The notes: generated by a model from the sequence alone, not told the origin. DNA of 64,000 bases from Desulfopila sp. IMCC35008 (GCF_010646885.2 NZ_CP050700.1:2134501-2198500), one strand, 5' to 3'. Numbered from the stretch's first letter, positions 55,547 through 64,000 are shown. Made by a program: numbers and translations.

Positions 55547-57085
55547 TTACTGGTTATCTTGATGAGTGTTGTGTTTATTAAGCCACTCCAGAAGAGAGTC
55601 TGGGAATAGGGTGCAGCTTTCATAAGGGTTGATGATAGCTCTTTTGCCGATTTCCTCCCCTCTGTAAATAACAGAAACGGGTTTGTCGGCGGAGACAACA
55701 ATAACTATCGAATCCTGTCTTTTTGCAGAAAATCGGAGAGCTGAATTGTAACGTGCCCCTCGGGCGCGGTCTTCTGTTGAAATGCTGATACCGTCCAGCA
55801 GGCAGGCAAAAGCGTGGAGGCGTTGGTCGGCCATGATGTGCAAGGCCCCGTCTGTCCTTGAGAGGCCACAAGCAAGTTCAAGATGTTCAGTATGTTGCAG
55901 GTCTATCGGTTTTTCCAGGTACTGACCTGATATCTGTTGGTATTGATGTTCAAGATCAAGTACCAATGTACACCCAAAGCCGCTTGATTCAGCATTATGT
56001 ACGAGGTATGAAGCTATCTGGTACAAACCGTTACGTAAAGTGGTGTCGAGATCGTAATCGAGCAGAATTTCCTCGACTTCAAAGAGTTTGGCCCGATGGG
56101 TTGTTGAGCGAAAGCTTCCGTCCTCAAAACTGCAGACCTGTTCATCGTTAATGAGTAAAAATCCTGTTTTTCCTTGGAAGTCTGCAACAAAACAAAATTC
56201 CGGTAGCTGTGAATCGCAGATACCCATTATCCTGGAGCCGTCTGAAACCAGTTTGTGGTTGCTTTGCTCCACTGCCAGCAGGAGCTTGCGTATGTGCTTG
56301 TGATTGTTAAGGAGTGGCTGCTGGTCTCCATGGAAGCGGGCAATAAAGTGCAATTGGTGAAGTAATCGTGGTTCGACGAAGACAATTTCACCAAAAGGTA
56401 CGGCACCTTCTTCCGGTGTTTTTGAGATCCCGAGAATAGATTCGAGCAATGGGGAGATCTGGATACTGGAATCGGGGCCTAGGCTGAGGTTGGCGCGATC
56501 TGTCAGGTAGTCATGAACCGCATGGCTGCCGTATTCTCTTAAGAAGCTTCCGGAAATACCTGTATAAAGGGTGCTTTCATTAGCTATGTCGTGGGAAAAA
56601 CGGAGCACGGCATGCTCGAGCCAACACATGGTCGGTTCTATCGAACACATGTCCGGGTGGTGTTCTGTAAACCATATTTGGTAATAAACGGAGCCGGATC
56701 GCCCCCCGTAACTGATGAGACCGTCAAGGTGTAGATCATCGACAGGGTCGATCTGGCTGTAGAGCGTACCATCGTATTTTTGTGATATTGCTGATCGCCA
56801 GGTACTATTTTCTATATAAATATCGTGAAGTTTTGGTTCGTAACCGGCGAGGAGGTTTTGTGGATCACATATAAGCAGAGGGCCCTGTTCATCAATACAG
56901 AACAAGACTGCGCTTCTGCTTGTGCCTGAAAAACGTGATAGTCCATCTCGTAAGCCGGCGAGGGTGTCGTTTATGCAGCGGCTGAGAAAGGTTTCACTAT
57001 GCTTTAGGGTCATTTTGGGATCGATAGATAAGACTTTCTTTGGAGAAGTGAATTTAGTTGAAGATATAGTACCATTACCACTCAT
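55547..57085 (-). CDS. Divergent diadenylate cyclase (DAC/DisA_N)-like protein
   Basis: About 512 aa from the ATG at 57085; the open frame continues to 57487 but would overlap the divergent DUF523 gene. The C-terminal ~100 residues align in order and spacing with DAC domains: DGALHI (DGA at 412-414), GARYNSALRFS (443-453) where the family has GTRHRAA, then DSIVIVVSADKPVSVI where it has IVVSEE. DAC enzymes make cyclic di-AMP from two ATP. The DGA is kept, but His and the second Arg of RHR are replaced (Tyr, Asn), so activity or product may differ. The ~370-residue N-terminal part is soluble, not recognised, and may be a sensor. It lacks a membrane anchor. The ribosome site is weak. Confidence 0.65.
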   Translation of the reverse strand: MSGNGTISSTKFTSPKKVLSIDPKMTLKHSETFLSRCINDTLAGLRDGLSRFSGTSRSAVLFCIDEQGPLLICDPQNLLAGYEPKLHDIYIENSTWRSAISQKYDGTLYSQIDPVDDLHLDGLISYGGRSGSVYYQIWFTEHHPDMCSIEPTMCWLEHAVLRFSHDIANESTLYTGISGSFLREYGSHAVHDYLTDRANLSLGPDSSIQISPLLESILGISKTPEEGAVPFGEIVFVEPRLLHQLHFIARFHGDQQPLLNNHKHIRKLLLAVEQSNHKLVSDGSRIMGICDSQLPEFCFVADFQGKTGFLLINDEQVCSFEDGSFRSTTHRAKLFEVEEILLDYDLDTTLRNGLYQIASYLVHNAESSGFGCTLVLDLEHQYQQISGQYLEKPIDLQHTEHLELACGLSRTDGALHIMADQRLHAFACLLDGISISTEDRARGARYNSALRFSAKRQDSIVIVVSADKPVSVIYRGEEIGKRAIINPYESCTLFPDSLLEWLNKHNTHQDNQ

Positions 57086-57134
57086 TTTATTAAAGATATC
57101 TACAGTGATTAATGACAAAACATATGAGGAGAGG

Positions 57135-57632
57135 ATGCGGATAAAAATTCTTGTGAGCAGTTGTTTGCTTGGCAATCCTGTACGGTATAACGGAACAGCT
57201 GGAAAACTTGACAAAAACCTACAGTCATATCTGGAGGAAGAATGTGACCTGTATGCCTTGTGTCCTGAGTGCGAAGGTGGACTTGATACACCAAGACAAC
57301 CTGCCGAAATATGCGAAGGGACAGGCGACGATGTGTTGGGTGGCACTGCCTGTGTGAAAACGTGTCTAGATCGAAATGTTACCGATTCTTTCATCTTGGG
57401 AGCGCAGCGGTGTGTCGAGTTTTGCAAACGGGAAGAAATCTCTATATGTATTCTTAAAGAACGCAGCCCTTCCTGTGGTAGTTCCACAATTTATGATGGT
57501 ACATTTACTGGCAGGCTGATTCAGGGAAGGGGGGTGACAACAGCGATGCTGGTGAAGAATAATATAACGGTCTTCAGTGATGAAAATATCAATGAACTGA
57601 TTCAGCATTTGAAACAGAATGAAACTGTATGA
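57135..57632 (+). CDS. DUF523 family protein
   Basis: About 165 aa from the ATG at 57135, behind GAGGAGAGG; the frame extends upstream to 56922 antisense to the DAC-like gene. The N-terminus MRIKILVSSCLLGNPVRYNG and the motifs CPECEGGLDTPRQPAEI and LKERSPSCGSSTIYDG are the DUF523 signatures, with several conserved cysteines. The function is not established in general. The divergent gap to the DAC-like gene is only 49 bp. Confidence 0.88.
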   Translation: MRIKILVSSCLLGNPVRYNGTAGKLDKNLQSYLEEECDLYALCPECEGGLDTPRQPAEICEGTGDDVLGGTACVKTCLDRNVTDSFILGAQRCVEFCKREEISICILKERSPSCGSSTIYDGTFTGRLIQGRGVTTAMLVKNNITVFSDENINELIQHLKQNETV

Positions 57633-57780
57633 TATAGAACTTTTCTTTCCACAAAAGTGATCTGCCGGACAACCGTAAAGAGATTAGAGGAATTAATACA
57701 TAGTTAAAAAAAGTAATTATACTTCTTATTATCATCGTATTACTGTTACTGGTATTCTTCAACGAACAGGACAGGTGAAT

Positions 57781-58392
57781 ATGATGACCATTTTTTTACA
57801 AGGATTAGGGACCGGTGCAGGGCTAATAATCGCCATAGGCGCCCAGAATGCTTTCGTACTCTCTCAGGGTGTGCGGAAACAATATGTATGGATCGTCGCC
57901 ATGATTTGTGCGGTGTGTGATGGTGTGCTCATCTTTTCAGGGGCTGCCGGTGTTGGAAAGATGGTGGCCACCAACTCCATCTTAAAAGAGATCACTGCCT
58001 GGGGAGGCGCACTTTTCCTGTTCTATTACGGGATTCGATCATTGCAATCAGCAATAGCCGGCGGAGCACTGGAGAGATCTGTTGAACGAGGCAAAAGTGA
58101 TACTATAACTAAGGTGGTGGGGGCGACCCTTGCAGTCACCTTGCTTAACCCTCATGTGTACCTTGATACCCTGGTTTTGGTAGGCAGTATTAGCGGCCAG
58201 TTCGGTGAGCAGGGGCGATATGTTTTCGCTCTTGGAGCCAGCACAGCTTCATTCCTCTGGTTTTTTTCTTTGGGTGGAGGGGGCGTAATATTGGCCCCCG
58301 TGTTTGAAAGTGAAAAAGCCTGGAGGTTGCTTGATATTACAGTATGGTTGGTAATGTGGGGGATTGCGGTGCAGCTTTTATTGATGGATTGA
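57781..58392 (+). CDS. argO: LysE/ArgO-type amino acid exporter
   Basis: About 203 aa with five or six membrane segments. LysE-family landmarks are IGAQNAFVLSQGVRKQY at the first segment, WGGALFLFYYGIRSLQSA, and LLNPHVYLDTLVLVGS. These match ArgO/LysE proteins that export arginine, lysine or toxic analogues. The first of two ATGs at 57781 is chosen; a GTG at 57775 is less likely. A 9-bp inverted repeat at 58406-58429 follows but lies within the end of the next, convergent gene. Confidence 0.9.
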   Translation: MMTIFLQGLGTGAGLIIAIGAQNAFVLSQGVRKQYVWIVAMICAVCDGVLIFSGAAGVGKMVATNSILKEITAWGGALFLFYYGIRSLQSAIAGGALERSVERGKSDTITKVVGATLAVTLLNPHVYLDTLVLVGSISGQFGEQGRYVFALGASTASFLWFFSLGGGGVILAPVFESEKAWRLLDITVWLVMWGIAVQLLLMD

Positions 58393-58404
58393 CAGCATCT
58401 TTAA

Positions 58405-58785
58405 TCAAAAGCGTTTTTCAACGCTTTTGCCGGTAGCAGGATCGATATAACGCAATACTCCACGAGGTTTTTTCTGAAGAGGTGGCGACACTTTCATTGT
58501 GAGAATCTGATCCCCTGCAGAGAGATTCTTAAACAGCCACTTTACCATACCTGAGCTGGAACTGATTTTTTGGGCTGCGGGTTTTGTGCTGAGTACTTTG
58601 GTACCTTTCGGTATTCGCTGCTCAACTATCAGGCTTTGTGGTGCCTGGTTCTTAATGACTATGTGTGCTTTTATAATATTCCCCTTGGTTGTGAGGAATT
58701 TACCGCTCACCTGCTGTGCGATTGCGCTGTGACCGGACAAGAGAAAGAGAAGGCTGGCAAAGAGAAAAATAATGTGTTTTTTCAT
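58405..58785 (-). CDS. Small secreted protein with DUF11-like fold
   Basis: The 126-aa protein has a signal peptide (LFASLLFLLSGHSAIA, cleavage before QQ) and a single beta-sandwich-like domain: IVIKNQAPQSLIVEQRIPKGTKVLSTKPAA, split, then VKWLFKNLSAGDQ. That pattern resembles DUF11/Ig-like repeats ('V...E.IP.G......W..G.L..G'). The same pattern appears in the periplasmic part of the XRE protein upstream, so the two are probably related. It is the third gene of an operon; gap 33 bp. Confidence 0.7.
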   Translation of the reverse strand: MKKHIIFLFASLLFLLSGHSAIAQQVSGKFLTTKGNIIKAHIVIKNQAPQSLIVEQRIPKGTKVLSTKPAAQKISSSSGMVKWLFKNLSAGDQILTMKVSPPLQKKPRGVLRYIDPATGKSVEKRF

Positions 58786-58818
58786 GGTAATGCTCCGATG
58801 TTATCAGTTCCACTTGGG

Positions 58819-59763
58819 TTAGGGGAGTATTTCATATTCTTTTTTCTGTTCATTCCACCTGTATCCTGAGCCAAGCCAGATTTCTTCAATTCGGTCGATA
58901 TCCTCTCGTAACGGTTCGAATTCACCATATCTGTCATAGACTGTAAGAATCTCTGTATCGTTTATAATGTTGTCCTTATCAATATCCGCCCAATGATGGC
59001 TTCCAGTGATGATCTGGTCACTTCCTGTAATTGGTAGAGTTTTCCCTTTATCCGTGGATACCGCGAACGTGCCGGAAAAAAGTGTGATTTTCCTGGTGTC
59101 ATCGGTGATGCTTGCAATATAAATATATTGAGAGTCCCTGCTGATCCTGCCAATCCATCTCAAACTGTTTTTTGCACTATTGCCAACGGGAGGAGCCTGG
59201 GGTTGCGTCGCATGTATTGCTATATTTTCAGGGATTTGTTCCTTCACGATAAGTGAAATTTGCTGACCATTACTACCGTTAATCTCAATTGTTACAGGGA
59301 ACGGCTGACCGGGAATGCAGTGGGAGGGGAGGATCCTGTCAGCAGACAATCGATCACCGATTTGCGGGGTGAGGTAGAAAAATGCAAGGACCCCGGCTAT
59401 GGCAAGAAAGAGAGCTGATCCTGTTAAGAAAATGAAATTTTTCCAGCGAAACGTTCTTTTATATGGTTGTGATTCTTTATTATCGGTTTTGGTTGTTTGA
59501 TTATGTTCATCTGCCTTTGTCGCTATATCAGGCTGGGTATCGACAATGTCTTGAAGTTCAACTTCAAGCGCTTCGGCAAGGCGTATTCCGTTTTCTTTCT
59601 TTATGGTTGGATATCGTTTGTTCTCCCAACGGGATATTGTGTCTGTCGTGACCTGAACAGCTGTGGCGACATACAGTTGGGTTAATCCCTTTTGCTCACG
59701 AAGCTTCTTGACCCGATCCCCGTCGATTCTGATCATCAGGTTATGCGAGTTGAATTCCGTCAT
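58819..59763 (-). CDS. Membrane-anchored XRE-family protein with periplasmic DUF11-like and dockerin-like parts
   Basis: The 314-aa protein has an N-terminal XRE helix-turn-helix (LREQKGLTQLYVATAVQVTTDTISRWENKRY, about 19-50, split), a polar linker, one membrane segment (about 110-132), a periplasmic Ig/DUF11-like domain (about 150-235) and a dockerin-like EF-hand loop (DIDKDNIINDTE, near 260) ending in a Tyr/Trp-rich tail. The topology is RodZ-like, but the periplasmic part differs. It could transmit a surface signal to DNA. The gene starts 23 bp after the RNase gene stop. The start at 59763 lacks a good ribosome site; ATG at 59736 is an alternative. Confidence 0.75.
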   Translation of the reverse strand: MTEFNSHNLMIRIDGDRVKKLREQKGLTQLYVATAVQVTTDTISRWENKRYPTIKKENGIRLAEALEVELQDIVDTQPDIATKADEHNQTTKTDNKESQPYKRTFRWKNFIFLTGSALFLAIAGVLAFFYLTPQIGDRLSADRILPSHCIPGQPFPVTIEINGSNGQQISLIVKEQIPENIAIHATQPQAPPVGNSAKNSLRWIGRISRDSQYIYIASITDDTRKITLFSGTFAVSTDKGKTLPITGSDQIITGSHHWADIDKDNIINDTEILTVYDRYGEFEPLREDIDRIEEIWLGSGYRWNEQKKEYEILP

Positions 59764-59786
59764 TGTTATGGGAGCAAGTGAGGGGG

Positions 59787-61790
59787 TTATGGCCAGTCGA
59801 AACGAACAGTGTTATCGAGGGGGGCAACCTTTACAACGCGGACCTTGGTTGTGGTCCCAGGGATGGGTCTGGGTCCTGCAGGCTTGGGGAGGTCTAAATC
59901 CATGAGGATTTCCGGGAGAATAAGGAATACACGCTTAGGCCCGGATTCGATGACCAGGGCATCAATGAGTTGGCCCTTGCGCTCCTCGAGATATTTCAGC
60001 AACCAATATCTGTGCCGTTGGTGCTTGACGTTGTTGGCCGCGGTTAATGTGCGACTTACGACACTTGCGTAGTCTTTGCAGACGTCTTCCCTGAAAACCG
60101 GTTCGAGGCGGCGTGAAATGGCGTTTATCTGATGCTGCATGACAAGGTCAAGGAGGCGACGAATAGGAGATGTGACCGTCGTGTAATGTGAGACTCCGAG
60201 TCCGCTATGTGGATTGGCGACTGTTAGCAGTTCGCCACGTGGCAGCTTCTTTCGCTGGCGAACGTTAAGAAACAGATCGTCATCTTCACCATGAACCAGA
60301 CGTTGTTTTAGTGGGGGCTGAGAGCGAAAAAGACCAGGTACCATCCTGTCGGAAACGTAACGTGCCGCTTCGCTATTTGCCAAAATCATCATTTCGGAAA
60401 CAAGCGTACGGGCCGGGGTGTCTGTTTTGCCCAGACTGACGTGTACTTTACAGTTGGTATCTATAAAAATGTTAACATCCGGGAAGGGGAGGAGCAGGGC
60501 TCCATGGTCAAGCCTTTTTTGGCGAAGTTTGGACTTGAGCATATTCAGGATACTGAGTTCTTCGTCACTCTCAATGATCGAATCGGCTTCCTCATAAGTA
60601 AGGCGGCGAGCGACCTTGATTACTGTAGGCTTTATCCTGACATTTTTTACCTCAGCATCCTTGGTGAGCAAGATCATAAAGCTAAATGCTGCACGAATCT
60701 CATTCTGGATCAAGCTGCATATTCCCTGGGAGAGGTGACGGGGCAGCATGGGGATCTGACCTTCAGGAAAGTAGATAGAGGTACCTCGCTGCATCGCCTC
60801 TTCAAAAAGAGGGGTCCCAGGCTGTACATAGTGGGCCACATCCGAGATGTGGATGCCAACGAGAAAATCTTCCCCTTTTTTTTCAACCGTGAGAGCGTCA
60901 TCAAAATCGAGGGTTGTTGCACCATCTATGGTAATAGGGGAGAGGTGGGTGAAATCTGTCCTGCCGGGGTCGTCAAACAACTCCTGATGGTCGCTTTGAA
61001 GGAGAGATTCAGCCTGTTGCCGTGCAGCAAGGGAGAAGGACACGGGAAGGTCACTTTTTAAGAGCGGTATGTTCTCGTTCCTGGCCCACACTCCGGCCTT
61101 GACCAGGATATGAAACGGATCGTGTGGTCGGGTCAGCTCTGCTTCCTTGAGCATATTGCGGGTTATATCACTATTTTCCGCATCGTTTCCATACAGGTAG
61201 TAGTTGCGTAACAGCTTCAGGCATTCTTCCTGCCATCTTGTTGGAGTATCCAACATCCTGCCACTCTGCATAATGTCGGTAATAGTCTCTGCCCCTTTAT
61301 GAATGAGTTCGGCCTTTTGTTTTTCTTTTTCACGTTGGAGAGAGAGTTGCTCGACCTGTTCCTTGCTGTGAACTTTAATCCTGCCTTCCTTAAATTTGAA
61401 AAACAGTTTATCTGTAAAAATACAGCGCATAAATGCGGCTATGATATCATCGTCTGCTTCCTGGCCAAATGAGAGTTCTGCCAGAAAAGCAGGATCAAAG
61501 TTCTGAGTAGACTCATCAACGGCCAGCTCCCAGATATCTTCCAATGAAATCTGTTCCATCAACAAGTTTCTTCTTTCCGTGGTTTCCTGAAGGGTTTTTA
61601 CCAGCACATCCCTGCCGTTTTCGGTGGAGTGAGTGGCTTTAGAGCAATGGATGATGCGGGCAGCGGGGAGATTGACTTCTCGACAGTTCTGGTTGAAAAG
61701 ATGAACGCGTTTTGGTTGCACACCTGTTACAATGGCACAGATGAATTTCCCGTTATCCAGGTATTCTATGAGTTTTCCTGTGCTGATCAT
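59787..61790 (-). CDS. RNase II/RNase R-family exoribonuclease
   Basis: The 667-aa protein has a degenerate N-terminal OB region and a full RNB catalytic domain: ITIDGATTLDFDDALTV (Asp ligands), HISDVAHYVQPGTPL, RGTSIYFPEGQIPMLPRHLS (split), and HYTTVTSPIRRLLDLVMQHQ. It degrades RNA 3' to 5'. The first ~230 residues resemble those of cyanobacterial/delta RNase II-type proteins, with no clear cold-shock domain and a short S1-like tail. It heads an operon with the XRE and small secreted proteins. Whether it is RNase R or II is not resolved. Confidence 0.9.
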   Translation of the reverse strand: MISTGKLIEYLDNGKFICAIVTGVQPKRVHLFNQNCREVNLPAARIIHCSKATHSTENGRDVLVKTLQETTERRNLLMEQISLEDIWELAVDESTQNFDPAFLAELSFGQEADDDIIAAFMRCIFTDKLFFKFKEGRIKVHSKEQVEQLSLQREKEKQKAELIHKGAETITDIMQSGRMLDTPTRWQEECLKLLRNYYLYGNDAENSDITRNMLKEAELTRPHDPFHILVKAGVWARNENIPLLKSDLPVSFSLAARQQAESLLQSDHQELFDDPGRTDFTHLSPITIDGATTLDFDDALTVEKKGEDFLVGIHISDVAHYVQPGTPLFEEAMQRGTSIYFPEGQIPMLPRHLSQGICSLIQNEIRAAFSFMILLTKDAEVKNVRIKPTVIKVARRLTYEEADSIIESDEELSILNMLKSKLRQKRLDHGALLLPFPDVNIFIDTNCKVHVSLGKTDTPARTLVSEMMILANSEAARYVSDRMVPGLFRSQPPLKQRLVHGEDDDLFLNVRQRKKLPRGELLTVANPHSGLGVSHYTTVTSPIRRLLDLVMQHQINAISRRLEPVFREDVCKDYASVVSRTLTAANNVKHQRHRYWLLKYLEERKGQLIDALVIESGPKRVFLILPEILMDLDLPKPAGPRPIPGTTTKVRVVKVAPLDNTVRFDWP

Positions 61791-62086
61791 TGAGTGTACG
61801 TTACCTTTATCTTATCCGGCTGAAAGGGGAAAAACCTTTTTGCCGGAAATGATTACAAGTTGAGATACTTAAATTTATATAAAAAAGAAACGATGTTTGT
61901 CGTCTCGTAATCACTCTCTTTTATGTGACGAAAAGATATCCTTGCATAAAAGAACTGCCCATAGAAAAGAAAGCATATTATACTGAATTTGACTATTCTA
62001 ATTTTTGATGACAGAACCTTTTATTATAGTGTGAATCGACATTTGTGGCACTGTATTTTCTTAACCAATTGTAAATATATCAACTT

Positions 62087-63001
62087 ATGGATTTTTTTGA
62101 CAACCCCGTACGATCAGGAATGGTGGCGATAGTCGGACCGCCTAATGCAGGTAAATCGACTTTGATGAACGCGCTTCTTGGTCAGAAAATCTCTATTGTG
62201 ACGCCGAAACCACAAACCACCCGCAATAGAATACTCGGCGTGGTAAACGGTGATGATCATCAGGTTGTTCTACTTGATACTCCAGGTCTTCATAAATCGA
62301 GGATTCCCCTTAATCGTGAAATGGTCAGAATTGCCATGGAATCGTTGGGAGAGGTGGATATCGTCTTATTCCTTATCGATATTTCATTGCCGCTCCCCGA
62401 AAAGATGAAAAAAGAGAGGGATAAGGAATTCGCGGGTTATATGCGGCAGGTCAAGTGTCCTGCCATACTGGTCTTAAATAAGGTCGATCTGCTTGAAAAG
62501 GAGAAACTGCTGCCGATAATAAAGACCTATTCAACATTGTTCCCGTTTGATGCGGTTATTCCTCTTTCTGCACTTAAAGAAGACGGAACAACCCAGCTAC
62601 TTGAGCGGATGATCGGGATGTTGCCAATGGGGCCGAGGTATTTTCCGGAGGATATCCCGACAGATGCGACGGAACGATTTTTGGTAGCAGAGATTATAAG
62701 AGAAAAGGTTTTTCTCTCAACCGGTCAGGAAATACCTTATTCCACAGCTGTAACCATAGAATCATTCAAAGAAGATACCAGAAAAAAGCTGGTTACTATT
62801 CATGCCAATATTTATCTGGAAAGGACTTCTCAAAAAGGTATTGTTATCGGTAAGGGCGGGAAAAAACTCAAGAGTATTGGTACTGCCGCACGACTTGATA
62901 TCGAGAAACTTATCGGCGAGCGGGTGTTGCTGAAATTGTGGGTCAAGATCAGGAAAAACTGGTCTCAGGATGAAAGATTTCTTAAGGAACTTGGATTTTA
63001 G
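62087..63001 (+). CDS. era: GTPase Era
   Basis: The 304-aa GTPase binds 16S rRNA and helps 30S assembly. G motifs: GPPNAGKST (17-25), PKPQTTRNRI (G2 region), DTPGLHK (G3), NKVD (G4) and SALK (G5). The C-terminal KH domain has GIVIGKGGKKLKSIG. Length is standard. There is no rnc or recO adjacent. The ~296 bp upstream hold no gene. Confidence 0.97.
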   Translation: MDFFDNPVRSGMVAIVGPPNAGKSTLMNALLGQKISIVTPKPQTTRNRILGVVNGDDHQVVLLDTPGLHKSRIPLNREMVRIAMESLGEVDIVLFLIDISLPLPEKMKKERDKEFAGYMRQVKCPAILVLNKVDLLEKEKLLPIIKTYSTLFPFDAVIPLSALKEDGTTQLLERMIGMLPMGPRYFPEDIPTDATERFLVAEIIREKVFLSTGQEIPYSTAVTIESFKEDTRKKLVTIHANIYLERTSQKGIVIGKGGKKLKSIGTAARLDIEKLIGERVLLKLWVKIRKNWSQDERFLKELGF

Positions 63002-63086
63002 GATAACTTGATCTACAGTACGTTTTTTTATTGGCTGGACAACCGGTATAGGAATATGCCCGGTTGATAAGGTTGGTAGAATATAG

Positions 63087-63126
63087 AAAAGGCAGAGTAT
63101 CTTGAAATCAGGTACAATGCCTTTCT
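63087..63126 (+). terminator. Weak terminator candidate after era
   Basis: A 7-bp stem (AAAGGCA near 63088-63094 with TGCCTTT at 63118-63124) has a long loop (23 nt) and is followed by TCTCTTTG. The stem is short, so confidence is low. Confidence 0.35.
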
Positions 63127-63181
63127 CTTTGTATTTATAAAATAATGATCCCCGACACGCAGTAAAAGGAATTACCGTTTC

Positions 63182-64000
63182 ATGAGTTGTTTACAATCAA
63201 TCGTGCGAATCCTCCTCCTTCTCATATTGTGTTTCGTATCCAACACGGGTATCGGCCTGTGTGCAGTGGAGAGATACGATCTCGTATATATCTGGGATAC
63301 AAACCTCGATAACGTTCTCGACTATAAGGACAGACTTGAAGAGATCTTTGACGACAAGGTCAGTAAAAGGCTTAAGATTGTTGGCAAAGGGAACGAGTAT
63401 GGAATTATTTACGATACAAATAATAACGTAACGAATATTATCCACGATTTCACAAGTCACGGCGAAATACTTAGAAAAGCCGGACTTGATGAAGCCTGGG
63501 CGGTAAAAGATGAAGGCTATCACGAGTTATATAACGTGAGTTATGGTCTCGGCCCGAATGTGGAAGAGTTAAAGAAAACCTATACAAAGATTTATCAGCA
63601 TCTGGGTGAAGATGTCGGGAAGAATTTGTTTATAGAAAAGACCGATTCCAATAACTATACCCTCATCTATCGCCGACGCGGCGATCAGCGATCAACCACC
63701 CGTGTTGCCAGGCAACATGCTAAAATGTTGCGTAAAATCAAGGTGCGTACTTCTATCACCCGTGAAAACAATAATGAAGTAGTTTATGGGGAATCAAGCC
63801 TTTTAAACGATACGAAGAATACAGACGAGACTATCCAGGTTAAAAGTGACCCGCCGATCGTAGCCAAAGAGTCGCCAAATAAGAAAAAAGCGGCGATTAA
63901 CTCGGCAAAAAAAGAAATTAGTGTATCGAGCGGGGTGGAGAGGGATGTTGAACGCCTGATAAAAAGCCTGAGAAAAAAAGGTCTTATACGAGGAGACGAA
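63182..64000 (+). CDS. Secreted protein of unknown function, 3' end outside window
   Basis: An ATG at 63182 behind AAAAGGA opens a frame that stays open for all 273 codons to the right edge. The start is a signal peptide (IVRILLLLILCFVSNTGIGLCA). The mature part begins VERYDLVYIWDTNLDNVLDYKDRL, continues with IVGKGNEYGIIYDTNN and IYRRRGDQRSTTRVARQH, then becomes Lys/Ser/Glu-rich and low-complexity. A periplasmic or cell-envelope role is likely; no family was recognised in the visible part. The missing C-terminus may hold the diagnostic domain. Confidence 0.75.
   Translation, partial: MSCLQSIVRILLLLILCFVSNTGIGLCAVERYDLVYIWDTNLDNVLDYKDRLEEIFDDKVSKRLKIVGKGNEYGIIYDTNNNVTNIIHDFTSHGEILRKAGLDEAWAVKDEGYHELYNVSYGLGPNVEELKKTYTKIYQHLGEDVGKNLFIEKTDSNNYTLIYRRRGDQRSTTRVARQHAKMLRKIKVRTSITRENNNEVVYGESSLLNDTKNTDETIQVKSDPPIVAKESPNKKKAAINSAKKEISVSSGVERDVERLIKSLRKKGLIRGDE

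Noticed and set aside
56922..57134. N-terminal extension of the DUF523 protein
   Set aside because: It would be antisense to the DAC-like gene; the ATG at 57135 has a strong ribosome site and matches the family N-terminus.
57086..57487. N-terminal extension of the DAC-like protein
   Set aside because: It would be antisense to the DUF523 gene, and its composition is Ser/Pro-rich shadow sequence.
58406..58429. 9-bp hairpin as terminator of argO
   Set aside because: It overlaps the last codons of the convergent gene, and the T run lies in the loop rather than after the stem.
60441..61061. 206-aa plus-strand ORF
   Set aside because: Antisense to the RNB domain of the exoribonuclease, which has full catalytic motifs.

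Overview
The window looks like chromosome of a Gram-negative sulfate reducer of the Desulfobacterota, most likely Desulfobulbales-like. This is inferred from a dissimilatory-type sulfate adenylyltransferase (sat), a periplasmic tetraheme cytochrome c, a ResB/CcsA cytochrome c maturation pair, FolE2, and type IV pilus genes under a PilS/PilR-like sigma-54 system. No rRNA, tRNA, CRISPR array, intact insertion sequence or prophage was seen.

1-8 kb, minus strand: a surface-polysaccharide region. It reads regulator > Wzm-like permease > Wzt-like ATPase > sugar aminotransferase (running off the left edge). Upstream lie an OpgB-type phosphoglycerol transferase fused to a GDPD-like phosphodiesterase and a GT39-like membrane glycosyltransferase. 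The last two genes are AT-rich and are separated by degenerate DNA with an IS3 orfA remnant and one member of an imperfect 27-bp repeat.

8-33 kb: a type IV pilus superlocus. pilA (minus) faces away from pilS/pilR (plus). Two tandem, paralogous minor-pilin operons follow, each ordered FimT/GspH - PilW - PilV - PilX - PilY1. The first PilY1 is about 2,738 aa with six Calx-beta-like repeats; the second is about 1,941 aa. pilA and both operons have -24/-12 elements with identical 12-bp GG-to-GC spacing. A palindrome TGACA-N5-TGTCA lies both between pilA and pilS and upstream of operon 2, suggesting PilR controls the whole set. EF-hand-like DxDxDG loops recur in PilX-1, PilV-2 and both PilY1 proteins, pointing to a calcium-dependent pilus tip.

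33-64 kb: mostly housekeeping and metabolism. In order: sat, aroB, an FmdB-type zinc ribbon; an uncharacterised operon of SPFH/zinc-ribbon protein, zinc-ribbon protein, deaminase and radical SAM enzyme; tatBC; purA, rpoZ, dnaJ, moaC, dksA, galT, a single-domain response regulator, folE2, glyS; the cytochrome c and its maturation genes ccsB/resB; a Rieske ferredoxin; rpmB; a divergent diadenylate-cyclase-like protein; a DUF523 protein; an ArgO-type exporter; an operon of RNase II/R-type nuclease, membrane-anchored XRE protein with a dockerin-like tail, and a small secreted protein; era; and a truncated secreted protein at the right edge.

The strongest candidates for something undescribed are the twin calcium-motif-rich minor-pilin/PilY1 operons with shared sigma-54/palindrome control, the OpgB-GDPD fusion, the SPFH-zinc ribbon-deaminase-radical SAM operon, and the DAC-like protein with an altered RHR motif. 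All assignments are from reading the sequence; no database search was run.
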